The position numbers were made by a program, and so were the translations under genes. Under the pieces are notes generated by a model. It ran no database searches. It was not told the DNA's origin and saw only the letters and a list, made by a program, of their open reading frames with translations. A stretch of DNA of 8,707 nt from Natronohydrobacter sp. (GTDB lineage: Bacteria > Pseudomonadota > Alphaproteobacteria > Rhodobacterales > Rhodobacteraceae), in assembly GCA_007123015.1 (NCBI GenBank), contig SKSL01000207.1, positions 1 through 8,707 on the forward strand. The letters run 5' to 3'. Position 1 is the first letter of the stretch. Each line of letters begins with the position of its first letter. Positions 6,468-8,707 of this stretch are shown here, piece by piece.

Positions 6468-7529
6468 ATGGAAGACTATTTCCAGATGACAGATGACAGT
6501 TTTGCCGCCCCGATCGAGGCTCTTTTTGCAACGCTTGCCCAGCCTGTGCTGCTGATCGATCCAGATGGCATGGTCCGCATTGCCAATCCGGCAGCGACGG
6601 ATTTGTTCGGGCCGCGCATCATCGGGGCGCAAATCCGCGCCTATCTGCGCCAGCCCGAAGTCGCCGAGATGCTCGAACAGATGCTTGACGGGCAAGCCGA
6701 AGGAGATGCGCAGTTCATCGTCCATTCCGGCACGCGCGATACTGTCTGGCGCGTGATCGCGCGCAAGGGCACTGCGGGCATGATCGTGCTGTCCCTCAGT
6801 GACATCTCGGATACAGCCATCGCGGAAGCGCAGCGGCGCGATTTCGTAGCCAATGTCAGCCATGAATTGCGCTCGCCACTGACCGTGCTCACTGGCTTCA
6901 TCGAAACCTTGCAAGGGCCTGCAGGCGAAGACCCCGAGGCGCGGCAAGAGTTCCTGCGCATCATGGCCGAACAGACCACGCGCATGGGCGGGCTGGTAGC
7001 CGATCTTCTGTCCCTCAGCCGCGTGGAAGCTGTCGAGAAAATCCGGCCCCGCACCCCCGTCTCGATCGATTCCGTCCTGAACTCGACCCTAGCGGCCCTG
7101 CGCCCGCAGATTGACGCAGCGGGTGTGGCCGTCACATATGACGTCCCTGATGATCTGCCTGACATCCCTGGTGATTACGACCAGCTTGCGCAGGTCTTTC
7201 AGAACCTGATCGAAAACAGCGTGAAATATGGCGGAAGCGGCGGCAGGTTGGACATCTCGGCCCGCCGGATCGCAGCACTGCCCGGCCATGACGGGGCCGC
7301 GTTGCGCATCAGCATCCGCGATTTCGGCGAAGGGATCGACCCTGTGCATATCCCCCGCCTGACCGAACGCTTCTACCGTGTCGACAAGGCGCGGTCGCGC
7401 GACAGCGGCGGCACCGGGCTGGGACTGGCGATTGTGAAACATATCCTGAGCCGTCATCGCGGCCGCTTGGTGATCCGCTCCAAGCTTGGCGAGGGGACCA
7501 GCTTCGATGCAATTCTGCCCTGCGCATAA
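6468..7529 (+). CDS. phoR: PhoR, phosphate-regulon sensor histidine kinase
   Basis: A 353-residue sensor kinase that would phosphorylate PhoB under phosphate starvation. In order: a PAS domain at about 15-115 (PVLLIDPDGMVRIANPAATD), the dimerisation/phosphorylation domain with H132 in FVANVSHELRSPLT, and a HATPase domain with N-box VFQNLIENSVKYG (N250), G1 DFGEGID from 285, F-box ERFYRVDKARS and G2 GGTGLGLA from 314. No membrane helix is present, unlike E. coli PhoR, so it should be cytosolic or recruited by PstSCAB/PhoU. The frame opens at a GTG at 6372, but that lies inside the Pho-box promoter. The ATG at 6468 has an AGGCGAG site seven bases upstream; the ATG at 6486 is also possible. Neither phoB nor pst genes adjoin it. 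The PhoR name rests on domain order plus the Pho box. Confidence 0.88.
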   Translation: MEDYFQMTDDSFAAPIEALFATLAQPVLLIDPDGMVRIANPAATDLFGPRIIGAQIRAYLRQPEVAEMLEQMLDGQAEGDAQFIVHSGTRDTVWRVIARKGTAGMIVLSLSDISDTAIAEAQRRDFVANVSHELRSPLTVLTGFIETLQGPAGEDPEARQEFLRIMAEQTTRMGGLVADLLSLSRVEAVEKIRPRTPVSIDSVLNSTLAALRPQIDAAGVAVTYDVPDDLPDIPGDYDQLAQVFQNLIENSVKYGGSGGRLDISARRIAALPGHDGAALRISIRDFGEGIDPVHIPRLTERFYRVDKARSRDSGGTGLGLAIVKHILSRHRGRLVIRSKLGEGTSFDAILPCA

Positions 7530-7552
7530 CGTCTGTTGCTGGAGGGAAATGA

Positions 7553-7599
7553 TCAGGGCGGCAAGGTTCGAACCTGCGACATACGGCACCCAAAGTCGC
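7553..7599 (-). other. tRNA-Pro-like 3' fragment (anticodon arm plus T arm), not a complete tRNA
   Basis: Read on the minus strand this gives, in order: an anticodon stem GCGAC/GCCGT (four of five pairs, one G-U), a seven-base loop TTTGGGT that would place a UGG (proline) anticodon with G37, a five-base variable region ATGTC, a T stem GCAGG/CTTGC (all pairs, one G-U) with loop TTCGAAC, then seven bases, a discriminator A, and TCA instead of CCA. The spacing of all these parts is canonical. The 5' half fails: the expected D arm and an acceptor strand complementary to CGCCCTG are absent upstream. It may be a decayed tRNA, an attachment-site relic or chance. The rest of the 175-bp phoR-DUF599 gap shows no gene and no clear terminator. 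Confidence 0.4.
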
Positions 7600-7704
7600 C
7601 TGTCATGGGCTTCCGGAACAGCATCGCGCATTGCCAAGGGACCGGATCATTCATATCGTGCTGGACGACGCTTCGGGCAGGCGCTCTGGATCAATCCGCC
7701 GAGC

Positions 7705-8415
7705 TCATGTGTCACCGCCCTCTTGATTGGCGAGAATGATCTCGCGCGAGGCAGAGGAGAACTCGCGGCTCCACACGACCCAGGCCGTCACTGCGATCCC
7801 GACAAGAAGGACCAGCGCGCCCGCCAGCCAGGCAAGTGCGCATAGCGCGAAATACATCGAGCGCAGGCCTGCATTGAAGTTCATGGCTGCACGCCCATTC
7901 AGCTGCCCGGCTTTCAGGGCGAGCGGGCGGCTCTGGGGGTGGGCGGGATCCTCTGGAACAGCGCCCATCACCACCGAACAGTAGCCGAAGACGCGATTGG
8001 CCCAGACGAATTTCAGAAACGCATTGCCCAGCATGAACAGCGCCAGAAAGAGCTTCGTCTGCAGAACAGCACCATCAGGGTCTACGCTGCCAAGCCGCTC
8101 AGTAACACCGGCCAGCAAGTCCACATTGCCGATCAGGGCCAGCAAACCGCCAATAGCCAGAAGGCATGTCGAGGCGAAGAAAGCCGTGCTCTGCCGCAGG
8201 CTCATCATGATCTGGGAATCGAAGATGCGCGGCTGGCGCCTGACCATCACTTCCATCCATTGCAGCCGATACGCTGACATCAGCACTGTCACGGACGGCC
8301 GTGCGCGCGACGGGTGGCCAATCCGCCATCCAAGCCAGAGCCAGACCGCAAAAAACGCGGCCACGGCAATGGCATCAAGCCAATTCAGCCCTTGTGTGAG
8401 CTTGAACAGAGTCAC
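7705..8415 (-). CDS. DUF599 family membrane protein
   Basis: A 236-residue integral membrane protein of unknown function, recognised as DUF599 by its layout. A first helix (LDAIAVAAFFAVWLWLGWRI) is followed by a loop RPSVTVLMSAYRLQWMEVMV, then RQPRIFDSQIMMSLRQSTAFF leading into ASTCLLAIGGLLALIG. Two further hydrophobic regions lie near 122-140 and 188-212, and the tail is polar. The start is uncertain. The frame continues to a TTG at 8478, with other candidates GTG 8460 and TTG 8427, and none has a good ribosome site. The GTG at 8415 is chosen because relatives begin shortly before the first helix. It converges with phoR and runs in the same direction as the partial gene to its right. Confidence 0.8.
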   Translation of the reverse strand: MTLFKLTQGLNWLDAIAVAAFFAVWLWLGWRIGHPSRARPSVTVLMSAYRLQWMEVMVRRQPRIFDSQIMMSLRQSTAFFASTCLLAIGGLLALIGNVDLLAGVTERLGSVDPDGAVLQTKLFLALFMLGNAFLKFVWANRVFGYCSVVMGAVPEDPAHPQSRPLALKAGQLNGRAAMNFNAGLRSMYFALCALAWLAGALVLLVGIAVTAWVVWSREFSSASREIILANQEGGDT

Positions 8416-8538
8416 GATATCAGCCAATTGATCGTCCCGATACCCCCTAGTGTTCGCCACCTGATACAGGATACCCAATGACTGCTTGGAGCCCTCAGCG
8501 GACTTTCAGGAAACACGCAATCTTTGGCAGAGCCGCCT

Positions 8539-8706
8539 CTACTCTATTGCCCAAACGTTCCCATCAAAACTGACTGTCTGGTCGCCGAGTTCAACCTCTT
8601 GGCATACAGTGCCGGCAACGCGCTCTGGAGAAGTCAGAGTTCGGCAATACCTTCCATCTCGGATGGCCCATGCGCCTGCGACTACGTCGCCATTAGCGAG
8701 TGTGCC
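8539..8706 (-). CDS. C-terminal end of an unrecognised small or secreted protein (partial)
   Basis: The last 55 codons of a gene entering from the right edge, ending in TAG at 8539-8541. The peptide contains GTLANGDVVAGAWAIRDGRY and later SFDGNVWAIE. It is rich in glycine, short beta-strand-like runs and two cysteines (RYCRTL and TVCQEV) 17 residues apart, with no membrane segment. The pattern of G-x-W and YC-x-T repeats recalls small periplasmic or lipoprotein beta-barrel domains in Rhodobacteraceae, but I cannot name the family. The frame is supported by being open to the window edge, by plausible composition and by the same direction as the neighbouring DUF599 gene. The 123-bp gap to that gene has only a short dyad CCTG-ATA-CAGG (8460-8470) and no clear promoter. 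Confidence 0.55.
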   Translation of the reverse strand, partial: GTLANGDVVAGAWAIRDGRYCRTLTSPERVAGTVCQEVELGDQTVSFDGNVWAIE

Positions 8707-8707
8707 C

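Noticed and set aside
7553..7630. Complete tRNA gene on the minus strand
   Set aside because: No 5' acceptor complementary to CGCCCTG and no D arm could be found at the expected distance, and CCA is not encoded. Only the 3' half fits.
7536..7739. Short frames in the phoR-DUF599 gap (for example 7536-7739 and 7486-7845)
   Set aside because: The peptides contain the RFEPATY/AGSN-type strings produced by translating tRNA-like T-arm DNA and overlap real genes at both ends.
1..8707. CRISPR array, insertion sequence, prophage, toxin-antitoxin or defence system
   Set aside because: No spaced direct repeats, transposase or integrase motifs, or small paired genes were seen. All sizeable genes are assigned to ordinary metabolic, membrane, repair or regulatory families.

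Overview
The window looks like chromosomal DNA of an alphaproteobacterium, most likely of the Rhodobacteraceae/Roseobacter group. It is GC-rich, and its gene set (AglEFG-type alpha-glucoside transporter with a LacI-family regulator and a Glk-type glucokinase, a RecO starting MDWRDEGILLS, a short PhoR without membrane segments, a Pr6Pr protein and a DUF599 protein) fits that group. The assignment rests on recalled family features; no search was run.

Left part (1-4900): a sugar-use locus. On the minus strand lie aglE (periplasmic binding protein), aglF (permease) and the first 25 codons of aglG (second permease). The rest of the operon is off the left edge. Divergent from aglE is aglR (LacI-family repressor), followed 111 bp later on the same strand by glk (glucokinase). 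The 263-bp aglE/aglR gap holds a good sigma70 -35 box for aglE. Just downstream of a weak -10 is a 16-bp near-perfect palindrome with a central CG, the layout expected for a LacI-type operator. A larger 33-bp dyad covers the -35 box. A strong stem-loop sits between aglE and aglF, the usual arrangement for making more binding protein than permease. The inferred logic is that alpha-glucosides enter through AglEFG (plus an ATPase outside the window), are hydrolysed inside the cell, and Glk phosphorylates the released glucose.

Middle (4882-6319): a six-helix Pr6Pr membrane protein gene runs convergently into glk and overlaps it by 19 bp. It is divergent from recO, a DNA-repair mediator.

Right part (6320-8707): phoR, a PAS/HisKA/HATPase histidine kinase with no visible membrane anchor, is preceded by an almost consensus Pho box. 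No pst or phoB gene follows it. The phoR-DUF599 gap carries a 47-nt segment resembling the 3' half of tRNA-Pro(UGG), without a matching 5' half. A DUF599 membrane protein gene and the 3' end of an unrecognised small-protein gene, both on the minus strand, close the window.

I see no CRISPR array, insertion sequence, phage module or defence system, and no previously undescribed multi-gene system. The points worth a second look are regulatory: the agl control region, the aglE-aglF hairpin, the Pho box and the tRNA-like fragment.
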